Positions 44,594 to 54,723 of a DNA stretch of 64,000 nt are shown in pieces. The first letter of the stretch is position 1. Each line of letters begins with the position of its first letter. Origin of the DNA: Coriobacteriia bacterium (lineage in GTDB: Bacteria; Actinomycetota; Coriobacteriia; Anaerosomatales; SLCP01); assembly GCA_030603745.1 (NCBI GenBank), contig JAUVXE010000005.1, positions 62,001 to 126,000 on the forward strand. The letters run 5' to 3'. Position numbers and translations under genes: made by a program. A model generated the notes under the pieces. It had not been told where the DNA came from. It saw only the letters and a program-made list of their open reading frames with translations, and ran no database searches.

Positions 44594-45952
44594 TTGAAGA
44601 CGAGCGTCGAGCAGCTCGACGGGCACACCGTCAGACTCACCGTCACCGTTCCCGCCAGCGACGTCGATCAGGCGATCGAGCGCGCCTACCGTGACCTTGC
44701 GAAACGGGTGAAGGTCCCGGGATTCCGTCCGGGCAAGGCCCCCAAGGCCGTGATCGACACCCAGATCGGCCGCGAGGCGGTTCTTGCCGAGGCACAGGAG
44801 GAGCTCCTCCACCAGAGCTATCCGGCCGCCGTCGACGCCGAGTCGCTCAACCCCATCGCGAGCCCCGAGGTCGGCGAGCTCGATGAGCTCGTGGCCGGCG
44901 AGGAGTTCGTCTACGCCGCCGAGGTCCAGGTCAAGCCCGAGCTCACGCTCTCCTCGACCGAGGGCATCTCGTTCACCGTCCCGCCCGCCGAGGCGTCCGA
45001 CCGCGAGGTCGACGCCCAGATCGAGCACACGCGGGAGCGCTTCGCGAGCCTCGAGCCGGTCGAGGACCGCGGCATCGAGGGCGAGGACTTCGTGCAGCTC
45101 TCGTTCGTGGGCACCGTCGACGGCGAGACCTACGAGGGCAACGAGGTCGACAAGTACCTCTACGAGATGGGCCGCGGCCTCATGCCGCCCGAGTTCGACC
45201 AGGGGCTCCTCGGCCTGAAGGCGGGCGACGAGACCACCGTCGAGTTCGTCATCCCGGAGACCTCCTCGAACCAGGAGTTCGTGGGCAAGACCGCGCGGTT
45301 CGAGATCACCGTGCACGAGGTCAAGGCCAAGGTCCTTCCCGAGCTCGACGACGAGTTCGCGACCGACGCCGGCGGCTACGAGACGTACGCTGAGATGCGT
45401 GCAGACACTAAGGCCAAGCTCGACGAGGCCAAGCGCACCGGCCGCGAGCGCATCCTCGAGCGCAAGGCGCGCGAGGCGCTCGCCGAGCGTCTCGAGGGCG
45501 ACGTCCCCGAGGCGATGATCCGCTCACAGCGCGAGTCGATGATGCGCGACTTCGCCGAGGGTCTCCAGCAGCGCGGCATGAGCGTGGAGCAGTACGCCGA
45601 GGCGACCGGCTACGACATGGCGCGGATCGCCGCCGACATGCAGGAGCAGGCAGCGATGATGGTCCGCGAGGAGCTCGCGCTCGAGGCGCTCTTCCGCACG
45701 CTCGGCATGGAGGTCACCGAGGCCGACCTCGACGAGGAGATCGCGCGCTTCGCCGAGGCCGCCGAGACCACCCCGGAAGACATCCGTGCTCGCTGGGAAG
45801 ACACCCGCGCGATCGAGGTGCTGACCGAGCAGATCATGCACACGAAGGCCGTGGCATGGCTTACCGACCCGGCCAACGTGGATATACAGGAAGAGGAGCC
45901 CGCCGCCGAGGCCGCCGAGGGCGACGCGGACGAGACCGCCACCGAGGAGTAG
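44594..45952 (+). CDS. tig: Trigger factor
   Basis: This 452-residue ribosome-bound chaperone and prolyl isomerase starts at TTG 44594, preceded by TAGGAGGA; family homology begins right there (KTSVEQLDGHTVRLTVTVP). It has the ribosome-docking signature VPGFRPGKAPKAVI in the N-domain (about 1-145), an FKBP-type domain (about 155-245; GEDFVQLSFVGTVDGETYEG) and a helical C-domain. An acidic tail (EEEPAAEAAEGDADETATEE) ends the protein. The gene order tig-clpP-clpX is conserved in many bacteria. Confidence 0.96.
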   Translation: MKTSVEQLDGHTVRLTVTVPASDVDQAIERAYRDLAKRVKVPGFRPGKAPKAVIDTQIGREAVLAEAQEELLHQSYPAAVDAESLNPIASPEVGELDELVAGEEFVYAAEVQVKPELTLSSTEGISFTVPPAEASDREVDAQIEHTRERFASLEPVEDRGIEGEDFVQLSFVGTVDGETYEGNEVDKYLYEMGRGLMPPEFDQGLLGLKAGDETTVEFVIPETSSNQEFVGKTARFEITVHEVKAKVLPELDDEFATDAGGYETYAEMRADTKAKLDEAKRTGRERILERKAREALAERLEGDVPEAMIRSQRESMMRDFAEGLQQRGMSVEQYAEATGYDMARIAADMQEQAAMMVREELALEALFRTLGMEVTEADLDEEIARFAEAAETTPEDIRARWEDTRAIEVLTEQIMHTKAVAWLTDPANVDIQEEEPAAEAAEGDADETATEE

Positions 45953-45964
45953 GACGGACACCTG

Positions 45965-46582
45965 ATGGCACACGACGCATACAACCTGGTACCGATCGTC
46001 GTCGAGCAGACGAGCAGAGGTGAGCGCAGCTTCGACATCTACTCGCGCCTGCTCAACGAGCGGGTGGTCTTCCTCGGCCACGAGATCAACGACGACATCG
46101 CGAACCTGATCATCGCGCAGCTCCTGCACCTCGAGAGCGCCGATCCGGACAAGGACATCAACCTCTATATCAACTCGCCGGGCGGCTCGGTCACGGCCGG
46201 GCTCGCGATCTACGACACGATGCAGTACATCAAGTGCGACGTGTCGACGATCTGCATCGGCCAGTGCGCGTCGATGGGCGCGGTCCTGCTCGCGGCGGGC
46301 GCCGCCGGCAAGCGCTACGCGCTGCCCAACGGCCGGATCCTCATCCACCAGCCGTGGGGCGGCACGCAGGGTCAGGTCTCCGACATCGAGATCCAGGCGA
46401 AGGAGATGCTCCGGATGCGCGAGGCGCTCGACAAGATCCTCGCGCACCACACCGGGCAGCCCATCGAGAAGATCCACAACGACACCGACCGCGACAACAT
46501 CATGACCGCCGAGGAGGCGAAGGCCTACGGCCTCGTCGACGAGGTGTTCGTCAAGCGCGGCGTGAAGGCGGAGGACGCGTAA
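45965..46582 (+). CDS. clpP: ATP-dependent Clp protease proteolytic subunit
   Basis: This 205-residue serine protease forms the barrel of ClpXP. The start ISYRL-like region reads [29 protein letters not shown]. The oxyanion element [17 protein letters not shown], the catalytic Ser in [13 protein letters not shown], the His in ILIHQPWGG and the Asp in [10 protein letters not shown] are all present. It sits 12 bases after tig and touches clpX, forming one operon. Confidence 0.97.
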   Translation: MAHDAYNLVPIVVEQTSRGERSFDIYSRLLNERVVFLGHEINDDIANLIIAQLLHLESADPDKDINLYINSPGGSVTAGLAIYDTMQYIKCDVSTICIGQCASMGAVLLAAGAAGKRYALPNGRILIHQPWGGTQGQVSDIEIQAKEMLRMREALDKILAHHTGQPIEKIHNDTDRDNIMTAEEAKAYGLVDEVFVKRGVKAEDA

Positions 46583-46583
46583 C

Positions 46584-47840
46584 GTGAGTCGCAATCCCGA
46601 CAATCCGGAGCAGTTGAGCTGCTCGTTCTGCAACAAGTCGCAGCGCCAGGTCCGTAAGCTCGTGGCGGGCCCCGGCGTCTACATCTGCGACGAGTGCATC
46701 GAGCTGTGCAACGACATCGTCGAAGAGGAGCTCCCGGCCGAGCACGTCGCACCGCTCGCCGACGAGCTGCCCACGCCGGCCGAGATCCACGATGCGCTCG
46801 ACCAGTACGTGGTGGGCCAGGAGCGCGCCAAGAAGGTGCTCTCGGTCGCGGTCTACAACCACTACAAGCGGGTCCAGGTCGAGCCGGCGGTCGGCGAGGA
46901 CGAGGTCGAGCTCGCCAAGAGCAACATCCTCATGCTCGGCCCCACCGGGTGCGGCAAGACGCTGCTCGCCCAGACGCTCGCCCGCGTGCTCAAGGTGCCG
47001 TTCGCCATCGCGGACGCGACCGCGCTCACCGAGGCGGGCTACGTGGGCGAGGACGTCGAGAACATCCTGCTCAAGCTGATAACCGCCGCCGATTTCGACA
47101 TCAAGCGTGCCGAGGTCGGGATCATCTACATCGACGAGATCGACAAGGTCGCCCGCAAGGCCGAGAACCTCTCGATCACGCGCGACGTGTCCGGCGAGGG
47201 CGTGCAGCAGGCGCTCCTCAAGATCCTCGAGGGCACCGAGGCCGCGGTCCCGCCGCAGGGCGGCCGCAAGCATCCTCAGCAGGAGCTCATCAAGATCGAC
47301 ACCACCAACATCCTGTTCATCCTCGGCGGGGCGTTCGTCGACCTCGAGAAGATCATCGCCGACCGGGTGGGCAAGCGGGGACTCGGATTCGGTGCCGAGC
47401 TCGCCGACGCCTCGGCGCGCGAGACCGGCGAGCTCCTCGGCCACGTTCTCCCGGAGGACCTCCACAAGTTCGGGCTCATCCCGGAGTTCGTGGGTCGCCT
47501 GCCCGTGCTCGCCTCGGTCAAGGACCTCACCGAGGAGGACCTGGTCAGCATCCTCACCGAGCCCAAGAACGCGCTCGTCAAGCAGTATCGCCGCCTGTTC
47601 GAGCTCGAAGGTGTCGATCTCGAGTTCACCGAGGAGGCGCTCGTCGCGGTCGCCCGTCAGGCGATCACGCACGGTACCGGCGCCCGCGGGCTGCGCTCGA
47701 TCCTCGAGTCGCTCCTGCTCGACACGATGTACGAGCTGCCCGACGAGGATGACATCGAGACGGTCGTGGTGACCGAGGAGACCGTGCTCGGCGCGACCAC
47801 GCCCACGATCGTCCGCCGGGGCGAGGCTGAGAGCGCGTAG
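46584..47840 (+). CDS. clpX: ClpX ATPase subunit of ClpXP
   Basis: This 418-residue AAA+ unfoldase delivers substrates, including SsrA-tagged proteins, to ClpP. It has an N-terminal zinc-binding domain ([30 protein letters not shown]), Walker [17 protein letters not shown], Walker [12 protein letters not shown], sensor and arginine-finger segments ([10 protein letters not shown]). The pore loop [11 protein letters not shown] is intact. GTG 46584 starts two bases after the clpP stop. A terminator hairpin follows. Confidence 0.97.
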   Translation: MSRNPDNPEQLSCSFCNKSQRQVRKLVAGPGVYICDECIELCNDIVEEELPAEHVAPLADELPTPAEIHDALDQYVVGQERAKKVLSVAVYNHYKRVQVEPAVGEDEVELAKSNILMLGPTGCGKTLLAQTLARVLKVPFAIADATALTEAGYVGEDVENILLKLITAADFDIKRAEVGIIYIDEIDKVARKAENLSITRDVSGEGVQQALLKILEGTEAAVPPQGGRKHPQQELIKIDTTNILFILGGAFVDLEKIIADRVGKRGLGFGAELADASARETGELLGHVLPEDLHKFGLIPEFVGRLPVLASVKDLTEEDLVSILTEPKNALVKQYRRLFELEGVDLEFTEEALVAVARQAITHGTGARGLRSILESLLLDTMYELPDEDDIETVVVTEETVLGATTPTIVRRGEAESA

Positions 47841-47881
47841 CGACCACCCGGCCATCGGCGCCGTCCGCTCGTGCAGACACG

Positions 47882-47910
47882 AGGAGGCGCCGGTGCGGCC
47901 GGCGCCTCCT
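47882..47910 (+). terminator. Terminator after clpX
   Basis: AGGAGGCGCCGG and CCGGCGCCTCCT form a 12-bp perfect stem with loop TGCGG, without a T-run. The rest of the 289-bp gap (47841-48129) shows no gene; it holds the valS promoter at its end. Confidence 0.7.
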
Positions 47911-48080
47911 GTGCGGGAGCCTCGGCGCCGTCCGAACCTCGCGGCCAGTCATCGCGCGCACGGTCCGGAGCGGCGCTCGCCGGATGGATTGGGGGGTCCG
48001 GCGTGCTCTCGTCAAGCGTACCTGAACCGGGGGCGGATGTGAAGGTTCTTAAGGTGAAACGTCCGCCGGTCCGGGTGCGC

Positions 48081-48086
48081 TAGAAT
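48081..48086 (+). promoter_or_regulatory. valS promoter -10
   Basis: TAGAAT in TGCGCTAGAATCGCGG, 44 bases before the ATG. No T-box or other long leader fits in this distance. Confidence 0.5.
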
Positions 48087-48129
48087 CGCGGTGCACGCAG
48101 TCGGACGTCACGAGAGGAACCCCGGGCGC

Positions 48130-50832
48130 ATGAGCGAACTCCCCAAGGCCTACGATCCCAAGGCAGTCGAGCCCGCGGTCTTCGACTCCTGGTCCGAAGG
48201 CCGCTACTTCGAGCAGGCCCCGGTGCCTGACGGCGTGCGCCCCTTCTCGGTCGTGATCCCGCCACCCAACGTCACGGGCTCGCTCCACATGGGGCATGCG
48301 CTCAACAACACCATCCAGGACGTCGTGGTGCGCCGCATGCGCATGACCGGCCGGCCCACGCGCTGGGTCGTCGGCACCGATCACGCGGGCATCGCCACCC
48401 AGAACAAGGTCGAGCAGAAGCTCGCGCGCGAGGGCAGGACCCGCCACGACCTCGGCCGGGACGCGTTCGTGGAGGCGTGCTGGGAGTGGCGGCGCGAGCA
48501 CGGGTCCACCATCATCGGCCAGCTCAAGGCCATGGGGTGCTCGTGCGACTACTCGAACGAGTGGTTCACGATGGACCCCTCCTACCAGGAGGCCGTCCGC
48601 ACGGTCTTCGTGGACTGGTTCGAGCAGGGACTGATCTACCGGGGCAAGCGCATCATCAACTGGTGCCCTCGCTGTACCACCGCGCTCTCCGACATCGAGG
48701 TCGAGCACGAGGACCTCGACAGCCACCTGTGGCACTTCCGCTACCCGCTCGCCGCGCCCGCGCCCGACGGACGCGACCACGTGGTGGTCGCCACCACGCG
48801 TCCGGAGACGATGCTCGGCGACACCTGCGTGGCCGTCCACCCGGATGACGAGCGCTACCGCGACCTCGTGGGCGCGACCGTGGTCCTGCCGCTGATCGGC
48901 CGCGAGATCCCCATCGTCGCCGACGACTACGTCGACCCGGCGTTCGGCAGCGGTGCGGTCAAGGTCACCCCGGCGCACGACCCCAACGACTTCGAGATCG
49001 GCGAGCGCCACGGCTGCGCCAAGGTCAACATCATGAACGCGGACGCGACGATCTCGGCCGAGGGCGGCCCGTACGCAGGTCTCGACCGCTACGAGGCGCG
49101 CCGCCGCATCATCGCCGACATGGACGCCGCCGGCCTGCTCGCCGACACCGACCCGCACGTCCACTCGGTGGGTCACTGCTACCGCTGCCACACCGTGATC
49201 GAGCCGTGGCTCTCCGACCAGTGGTTCGCACGCATGAAGCCGCTCGCCGCCCCCGCGATCGACGCGGTCCGCGACGGTCGCGTGACCTTCCACCCCAAGC
49301 GGTGGGAGAACGTCTACTACCACTGGATGGAGAACATCCGCGACTGGTGCATCTCGAGGCAGCTGTGGTGGGGCCACCGCATCCCGGTCTTCTACTGTGA
49401 CGCCGAGGAGTGCACCGGCCGGCGCACCCACGCCTCGATGACCGACCTCACCGAGTGCCCCGACTGCGGCGGACCGGTCCGCCAGGACGAGGACGTGCTC
49501 GACACGTGGTTCTCGAGCCAACTGTGGCCCTTCGCCACCTTCGGCTGGCCCGCCGAGACGCCCGAGCTCGCCTCGTTCTACCCCACGGGCGTGCTCTCGA
49601 CCGCGCGCGACATCCTCTTCCTCTGGGTCGCCCGCATGGTCATGAGCGGCATGTACTTCCGCGACGGTGAGGTCCCCTTCGACGACGTCATCATCCACCC
49701 CACGGTCTTCAACGCCGAGGGCAAGCGGATGAGCAAGTCGCTCGGCACGGGCATCGACCCGCTCGAGCTCATGGAGCACTACGGCGCCGACGGTATGCGC
49801 TTCGGCCTCATGCTCCAGACCACCGGCAACCAGGACATCAAGTTCGCCGAGGAGAAACTGCTCTCGAGCCGCAACTTCGCGAACAAGATATGGAACGCGA
49901 GCCGCTTCGTGTTCATGAACCTCGACGACGGCTTCACGCCCGGCGAGCCGGTCGCCGCTACGGTCGCCGACGAGTGGATCCTCTCGCGTCTCGCAGATCT
50001 CGCGGCGCAGGTCGACGAGGGCCTGCTCGCCTACCAGTTCGGAGAGGTCGCCCGCGCGCTCTACGACTTCTTCTGGAACGAGTTCTGCGACTGGTACATC
50101 GAGCTCTCGAAGGCCCGCCTTGCCGCGGGTGCGGCCGAGGGCGCATCTCCCGAGGCCGCCGAGGCGCGCCGTGTCACCCAGCGCAACCTCGTCTTCGTGC
50201 TCGACACCGCGCTGCGCCTGCTCCACCCGATGATGCCGTTCGTCACCGAGGAGATCTGGCGCCGCCTCCCGCTCGCCGAGGAGGACCGCGCGCCCTCGCT
50301 GATGGTCGCCGCCTGGCCGGACGCCGCCGCGCTCGCGCGCTACCGCGACGAGGCCGCCGAGCGCTCGGTGCGCACGATGCTCGAGATCGTGGTCGCCGTA
50401 CGTGCGGTGCGCGCGCGCTACCGCATCCACCCCCGGACCGGCATCCCGGTCGTGGTGCGCACCCAGGCCGAGACCGACGACCAGCTGCTTGCCGCCGAGT
50501 TCGGCCACCTGAACGCGCTCGCCGGCATCTCGTCGTTCACGGCCGGCGTCGACGCGGCCAAGCCCGCGCACGCGGTCACGGCGGTCGCCGGCGGCATGGA
50601 GGTCTTCGTCCCGCTCGAGGGGCTCGTCGACCTCGACGCCGAGCGCGCGCGGGTCGCGCGTGAGCTCTCCTCGGCGGTCGACGACCTCGCGAAGGTGGAG
50701 CGCAAGCTCGCCAACGAGGGCTTCCTCGCCAAGGCCGCGCCGGAGGTCGTCACCAAGGAGCGCGCCAAGGAGGCCGAGATCGCCGACCGGGTCGCCGCGC
50801 TGCGCGCCCAGCTCGACGAGCTCGAGGGGTAG
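48130..50832 (+). CDS. valS: Valyl-tRNA synthetase
   Basis: This 900-residue class I synthetase has the HIGH motif as PPPNVTGSLHMGHALN (about 45-60), a CP1 editing domain (about 200-400; TTRPETMLGDTCVAVHP), the KMSKS motif in GKRMSKSLGTGIDP, an anticodon-binding domain and a C-terminal coiled-coil arm (about 835-900). The WENVYYHWMENIRDWCISRQLWWGHRIP segment is ValRS-specific. ATG 48130 gives the normal start ELPKAYDPKAVEP; the upstream ATG-like extension has no homology. folC follows after nine bases. Confidence 0.97.
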   Translation: MSELPKAYDPKAVEPAVFDSWSEGRYFEQAPVPDGVRPFSVVIPPPNVTGSLHMGHALNNTIQDVVVRRMRMTGRPTRWVVGTDHAGIATQNKVEQKLAREGRTRHDLGRDAFVEACWEWRREHGSTIIGQLKAMGCSCDYSNEWFTMDPSYQEAVRTVFVDWFEQGLIYRGKRIINWCPRCTTALSDIEVEHEDLDSHLWHFRYPLAAPAPDGRDHVVVATTRPETMLGDTCVAVHPDDERYRDLVGATVVLPLIGREIPIVADDYVDPAFGSGAVKVTPAHDPNDFEIGERHGCAKVNIMNADATISAEGGPYAGLDRYEARRRIIADMDAAGLLADTDPHVHSVGHCYRCHTVIEPWLSDQWFARMKPLAAPAIDAVRDGRVTFHPKRWENVYYHWMENIRDWCISRQLWWGHRIPVFYCDAEECTGRRTHASMTDLTECPDCGGPVRQDEDVLDTWFSSQLWPFATFGWPAETPELASFYPTGVLSTARDILFLWVARMVMSGMYFRDGEVPFDDVIIHPTVFNAEGKRMSKSLGTGIDPLELMEHYGADGMRFGLMLQTTGNQDIKFAEEKLLSSRNFANKIWNASRFVFMNLDDGFTPGEPVAATVADEWILSRLADLAAQVDEGLLAYQFGEVARALYDFFWNEFCDWYIELSKARLAAGAAEGASPEAAEARRVTQRNLVFVLDTALRLLHPMMPFVTEEIWRRLPLAEEDRAPSLMVAAWPDAAALARYRDEAAERSVRTMLEIVVAVRAVRARYRIHPRTGIPVVVRTQAETDDQLLAAEFGHLNALAGISSFTAGVDAAKPAHAVTAVAGGMEVFVPLEGLVDLDAERARVARELSSAVDDLAKVERKLANEGFLAKAAPEVVTKERAKEAEIADRVAALRAQLDELEG

Positions 50833-50841
50833 GGGAGGGCG

Positions 50842-52179
50842 GTGGAGCGCCGCTTCACCTACGCCGATGCGCTCGCCGCGCTCGACGCGGCGCTGTCTTT
50901 CGGCATCAACCCCTCGCTCGCGCCGGTCACCGCGATGGCGGCCGAGCTCGGCCGCCCGCAGGACTCGTTCGCGAGCGTGCAGGTCACCGGCACGAACGGC
51001 AAGTCGTCGACCGCCCGTCTTGCGGCCGCGATCCTGCGCGCGCACGGGATGCGGACCGGCCTGTACACGAGTCCGGAGCTGCACTCCTACACCGAGCGCA
51101 TCGAGGTCGAGGGCGCGCCGGTCGCCGAGGAGACCTTCGCTGAGGGGATCCGGGCGGCGCTCGACGCGGCCGCGCGCGCGGGCGTGGAGCCCACCGAGTT
51201 CGAGATCCTGACCGCGGCCGCGCTCGGCGTCTTTCGGGACCAGGCCGTCGATGTCGCGGTCCTCGAGGTGGGCATGGGCGGCCGTTGGGACGCCACGAGC
51301 GTGGTCTTTCCGGCGGTGGCGGTCATCACGGGCGTGGGGCTCGACCACACCGACCGCCTCGGCGAGACGCGCGAGGCGATCGCGGCGGACAAGGCGCACA
51401 TCATCAAGCCCGCGAGCGCTCCGATCCTCGGACCGGGTACGGCGGGCATCGAGGCGGCGTTCCTTGAGCGCGTCGAGGCGTGCGCGACCCACGCGCGGGC
51501 GGTGCGCGCGCAGGGGCAGGCGAGTCCTGTCGCCGAGGAGCTCACCGTCCGCTATCTGGTGCGCGCACATCCCGATTCGCCCGCCGGCGCGACCGTGCTC
51601 GACGTGCGGGGCGTGCACGCCTCCTACGACGCGCTCGCGGTGCACGCGCCGGCCTACCAGGCCGCCAACGTCGCCACGGCGGTCGCGGCGGCCGAGGCGG
51701 CCCTCGGCCGGGCGCTCGATGCGGGCCCCACGCGCGACGCGATCGCGGCCGTCCGCTTCCCTGGGCGCTTCGAGGTCGTCGCGCGCGAGCCGTGGGTGGT
51801 CGTCGACGGCGCGCACAACCCGGAGGCCGCCGCCGTGCTCGCGGACGCGGTGCGCGATGCGTGGCCCGATCCCGGCCGGCGTCCCGTAGCACTCCTCGGC
51901 GTGCTGGCCGACAAGGACGCGGCGGGAATGGCGGCCGCGCTCGCGCCGGTGGCGGCGGGGTTCGTGTGTGTGGCACCCGACTCGCCGAGGGCGCTCGACG
52001 CGGCCGCGCTCGCCGCGATCGTCGAACAGGTCACCGGTGTGGCCCCACGCGTGGAGGCGGGCGTCGCGGCCGGTCTTCGGGCGGTGCTCGGAGACGGCAG
52101 CGGGCCTGCGCGCACCGCCGGCGTGCTCGTCACGGGCAGCATCCGCACCGCCGCCGAGGCGCGCGCGGCCCGACGGTGA
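50842..52179 (+). CDS. folC: Folylpolyglutamate/dihydrofolate synthase
   Basis: This 445-residue Mur-ligase-like enzyme adds glutamate to folates. It contains FGINPSLAPVTAMAAELGRPQDSFASVQVTGTNGKSSTARL (P-loop), YTSPELHSYTERIEVEG, VGMGGRWDATSV, GLDHTDRLGETREAIAADKAHIIKP and VVDGAHNPEAAAVLADAV. Whether it also has dihydrofolate synthase activity cannot be told. GTG 50842 follows AGGGGAGGG. Co-transcribed with valS. Confidence 0.95.
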   Translation: MERRFTYADALAALDAALSFGINPSLAPVTAMAAELGRPQDSFASVQVTGTNGKSSTARLAAAILRAHGMRTGLYTSPELHSYTERIEVEGAPVAEETFAEGIRAALDAAARAGVEPTEFEILTAAALGVFRDQAVDVAVLEVGMGGRWDATSVVFPAVAVITGVGLDHTDRLGETREAIAADKAHIIKPASAPILGPGTAGIEAAFLERVEACATHARAVRAQGQASPVAEELTVRYLVRAHPDSPAGATVLDVRGVHASYDALAVHAPAYQAANVATAVAAAEAALGRALDAGPTRDAIAAVRFPGRFEVVAREPWVVVDGAHNPEAAAVLADAVRDAWPDPGRRPVALLGVLADKDAAGMAAALAPVAAGFVCVAPDSPRALDAAALAAIVEQVTGVAPRVEAGVAAGLRAVLGDGSGPARTAGVLVTGSIRTAAEARAARR

Positions 52180-52218
52180 CCGGATCGGTCGGCGCCTCTC
52201 ACCACGCACCCCTCCATC

Positions 52219-52227
52219 TGCTAGAAT
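52219..52227 (+). promoter_or_regulatory. Promoter, extended -10
   Basis: TGCTAGAAT lies about 65 bases before the zinc-ribbon gene. Confidence 0.5.
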
Positions 52228-52292
52228 CCCCCTAGTCCGGCGCGTCGGCGTTCCGGGCCTCGGCAGGGGCGAGTGCACTCGAAAGGGAGGAC

Positions 52293-52727
52293 ATGGACGG
52301 GCTTCTCGATCCGATCACCTCGAGCGGTGAGTTCATCCTCCTGCGAAACCTCTGCACGCTCTTCTTCGTGGTCCTCCACTTCGCGCTCACCTTCTGGGTC
52401 TACCGCGACGCGGACCGGCGGGGAGCCATGGCGTGGTTCTGGGCGATAGCCGCGTTCATCTTCCCGGTCGCCGGGTGGGCGATCTACCTCGTGGTCCGCC
52501 CGCCGGAGTTCATCGCGGACGCGCGCGAGCGTGACCTGGAGATCCGCGCCAAGGAAATCTCGCTGCAGCGCGACCTCGAGAGCTGCCCGTCGTGCCACAA
52601 GCCGGTGGAGAAGGAGTTCCTCCTCTGCCCGTACTGCATGAAGAAGCTGCGCAAGCCGTGCATCGAGTGCGGCAAGGCGCTCAAGCTGAACTGGAACGTC
52701 TGCCCGTACTGCAAGACCAAGCAGTAG
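52293..52727 (+). CDS. Membrane protein with double zinc ribbon
   Basis: This 144-residue protein has two membrane segments (about 18-38 and 45-68), a short charged helix and a C-terminal DZANK-type double zinc ribbon. Its four CxxC pairs are CPSC, CPYC, CIEC and CPYC (about 93-142). Role unknown; such ribbons usually mediate protein or nucleic-acid contacts. GGGAGGA precedes the ATG. It may be transcribed together with thrS from the promoter at 52219. Confidence 0.85.
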   Translation: MDGLLDPITSSGEFILLRNLCTLFFVVLHFALTFWVYRDADRRGAMAWFWAIAAFIFPVAGWAIYLVVRPPEFIADARERDLEIRAKEISLQRDLESCPSCHKPVEKEFLLCPYCMKKLRKPCIECGKALKLNWNVCPYCKTKQ

Positions 52728-52797
52728 GGCCGCACCCCCCGCGCGAGGGCCCTGTGCCGCACCGGGCTCGTCGCATCGAGACCCGAGGAGCCGCCCC

Positions 52798-54699
52798 ATG
52801 CCCGACATCACCGTCAGCTTCCCCGACGGAAGCACCAAGCGCGTCGCCGAGGGCTCGACCGTGCTCGACGTCGCCGTGGCGATCGGCCCGCGCCTCGCCC
52901 AGGCGGCGCTCGCCGGCGAGATCGACGGCGCGATGGTCGACCTCGACACCGTGGTCGCCGACGGCGCCACCGTCTCCATCGTCACCGACCGCCACCCCGA
53001 GGCGCTCCACCTGCTCCGCCACTCGGCCGCGCACGTCATGGCCGAGGCGATCAAGTCGCTGTACCCCGAGGCGAACTTCGGCGTGGGCCCGGCCATCGAG
53101 GACGGCTTCTACTACGACTTCCGGATCGACACGCAGCTCGGCCCCGACGACCTCGAGGCCATCGAGGAGCGCATGCGCCAGATCGTCGCCGAGGAGCGCC
53201 CGTTCGTGCGTGGCGAGCTCACCAAGCTCGAGGCCTACGACGCGTTCGCCGGCGACCCCTTCAAGCAGGAGCTCATCGCCGAGATCCCCGACGGTGACAC
53301 CATCTCGGTCTATCGCGAGGGCGCCTTCACCGACCTCTGCCGAGGTCCGCACGTCCCGCACACCGGGAGGGTCGGCGCCTTCAAGCTCATGAAGCTCGCC
53401 GGGGCGTACTGGCGCGGCGACAACACCCGCCCTATGCTCCAGCGCATCTACGGCACCGCCTGGTTCACCGACAAAGACCTCGCCGCGCACCTCGAGCGCC
53501 TCGAGCAGGCCGAGAAGCGCGACCACCGTAAGCTCGGCCGCGAGCTCGACCTGTTCTCGTTGCACGAGGAGGCCGGCGCGGGACTGCCGATCTACCACCC
53601 CAAGGGCGCGCGCGTGCTGCGCATCATCCAGGAGTGGCTGCGCCAGGAGCTCTACCGCCGGGGCTACGACGAGGTCATCACCCCGCACGTGTACAAGGCC
53701 GATGTCTGGAAGACCTCCGGCCACTGGGACAACTACCGCGAGAACATGTACTTCTTCCAGGTCGACGAGGGTGACGACAAGGTCGCGGACTACGGCATCA
53801 AGCCGATGAACTGCCCGGGGCACATCATGGTCTACAACAACGATGTCCGCTCCTATCGCGACCTCCCTTGGCGCATGTTCGAGTTCGGTACCGTCTACCG
53901 CCATGAGCTCTCCGGCGTGGTCCACGGCCTCATGCGCGCCCGCGGCTTCACGCAAGACGACGCGCACATCTTCTGCACGCCTGACCAGGTCACGCCCGAG
54001 GTCATGAAGATGCTCGACCTCGTCGACTACGTGAACGGCGTGTTCGGTTTCGAGTACACCGCCGAGGTCTCGACCAAGCCGGCCAAGTCGATCGGCTCCG
54101 ACGAGATGTGGGAGATCGCCACGAGCGGCCTGAAGGGCGCGCTCGATCAGCGCGGCATGACCTACGAGATCAACGAGGGCGACGGCGCGTTCTACGGCCC
54201 TAAGATCGACATCAAGCTGCGCGACGCGATCGGCCGTACCTGGCAGACGGCGACCATCCAGGTCGACTTCAACAACCCCGAGCGTTTCGACATGACGTAC
54301 CGCACGCCCGAGAACACCGAGGAGCGGCCGTTCATGCTCCACCGCACGATCCTCGGCAGCATGGAGCGGTTCCTCGGCATCCTGATCGAGCACTACGCGG
54401 GCGCGTTCCCGGTCTGGCTCGCGCCGGTCCAGGCGGTCATCATCCCGATCGCCGACCGTCACCTCGACCACGCCAAGGCGGTGCGCGAGCGCCTCGAGGC
54501 GGCGGGCGGGCGCGTCGAGGTCTACGCCGACAACGAGCCCATGCGTATCAAGATCGCGAAGGCCCAGCAGCAGAAGGTCCCCTACATGCTCGTGGTGGGG
54601 GACAAGGAGGCCGAGTCCGACGCGGTCGCCGTGCGCGACCGGACCGAGGGCGACATCGGGCAGATGAGCGTCGAGGAGTTCGCAGCCCGGCTCAGTTAG
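52798..54699 (+). CDS. thrS: Threonyl-tRNA synthetase
   Basis: This 633-residue class II synthetase has an N-terminal TGS domain (about 1-60), the editing/SAD domain (HSAAHVMAEAIKSLYP and the CRGPH metal motif), the catalytic core (motif 2 YRHELSGVVHGLMRARGFTQDDAH; motif 3 near HRTILGSMERFLGILIEHYAG) and an anticodon-binding domain. GAGGAG precedes the ATG. The 70-base gap before it is too short for a T-box. Confidence 0.97.
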   Translation: MPDITVSFPDGSTKRVAEGSTVLDVAVAIGPRLAQAALAGEIDGAMVDLDTVVADGATVSIVTDRHPEALHLLRHSAAHVMAEAIKSLYPEANFGVGPAIEDGFYYDFRIDTQLGPDDLEAIEERMRQIVAEERPFVRGELTKLEAYDAFAGDPFKQELIAEIPDGDTISVYREGAFTDLCRGPHVPHTGRVGAFKLMKLAGAYWRGDNTRPMLQRIYGTAWFTDKDLAAHLERLEQAEKRDHRKLGRELDLFSLHEEAGAGLPIYHPKGARVLRIIQEWLRQELYRRGYDEVITPHVYKADVWKTSGHWDNYRENMYFFQVDEGDDKVADYGIKPMNCPGHIMVYNNDVRSYRDLPWRMFEFGTVYRHELSGVVHGLMRARGFTQDDAHIFCTPDQVTPEVMKMLDLVDYVNGVFGFEYTAEVSTKPAKSIGSDEMWEIATSGLKGALDQRGMTYEINEGDGAFYGPKIDIKLRDAIGRTWQTATIQVDFNNPERFDMTYRTPENTEERPFMLHRTILGSMERFLGILIEHYAGAFPVWLAPVQAVIIPIADRHLDHAKAVRERLEAAGGRVEVYADNEPMRIKIAKAQQQKVPYMLVVGDKEAESDAVAVRDRTEGDIGQMSVEEFAARLS

Positions 54700-54723
54700 G
54701 CGCAGGGGGGAAGGCGGTCGGCG

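Noticed and set aside
48049-52278. Very long open frame on the minus strand (1409 codons)
   Set aside because: It lies opposite valS and folC, which have full family motifs. It is a GC-rich antisense shadow made of Arg, Val, Leu, Asp and His.
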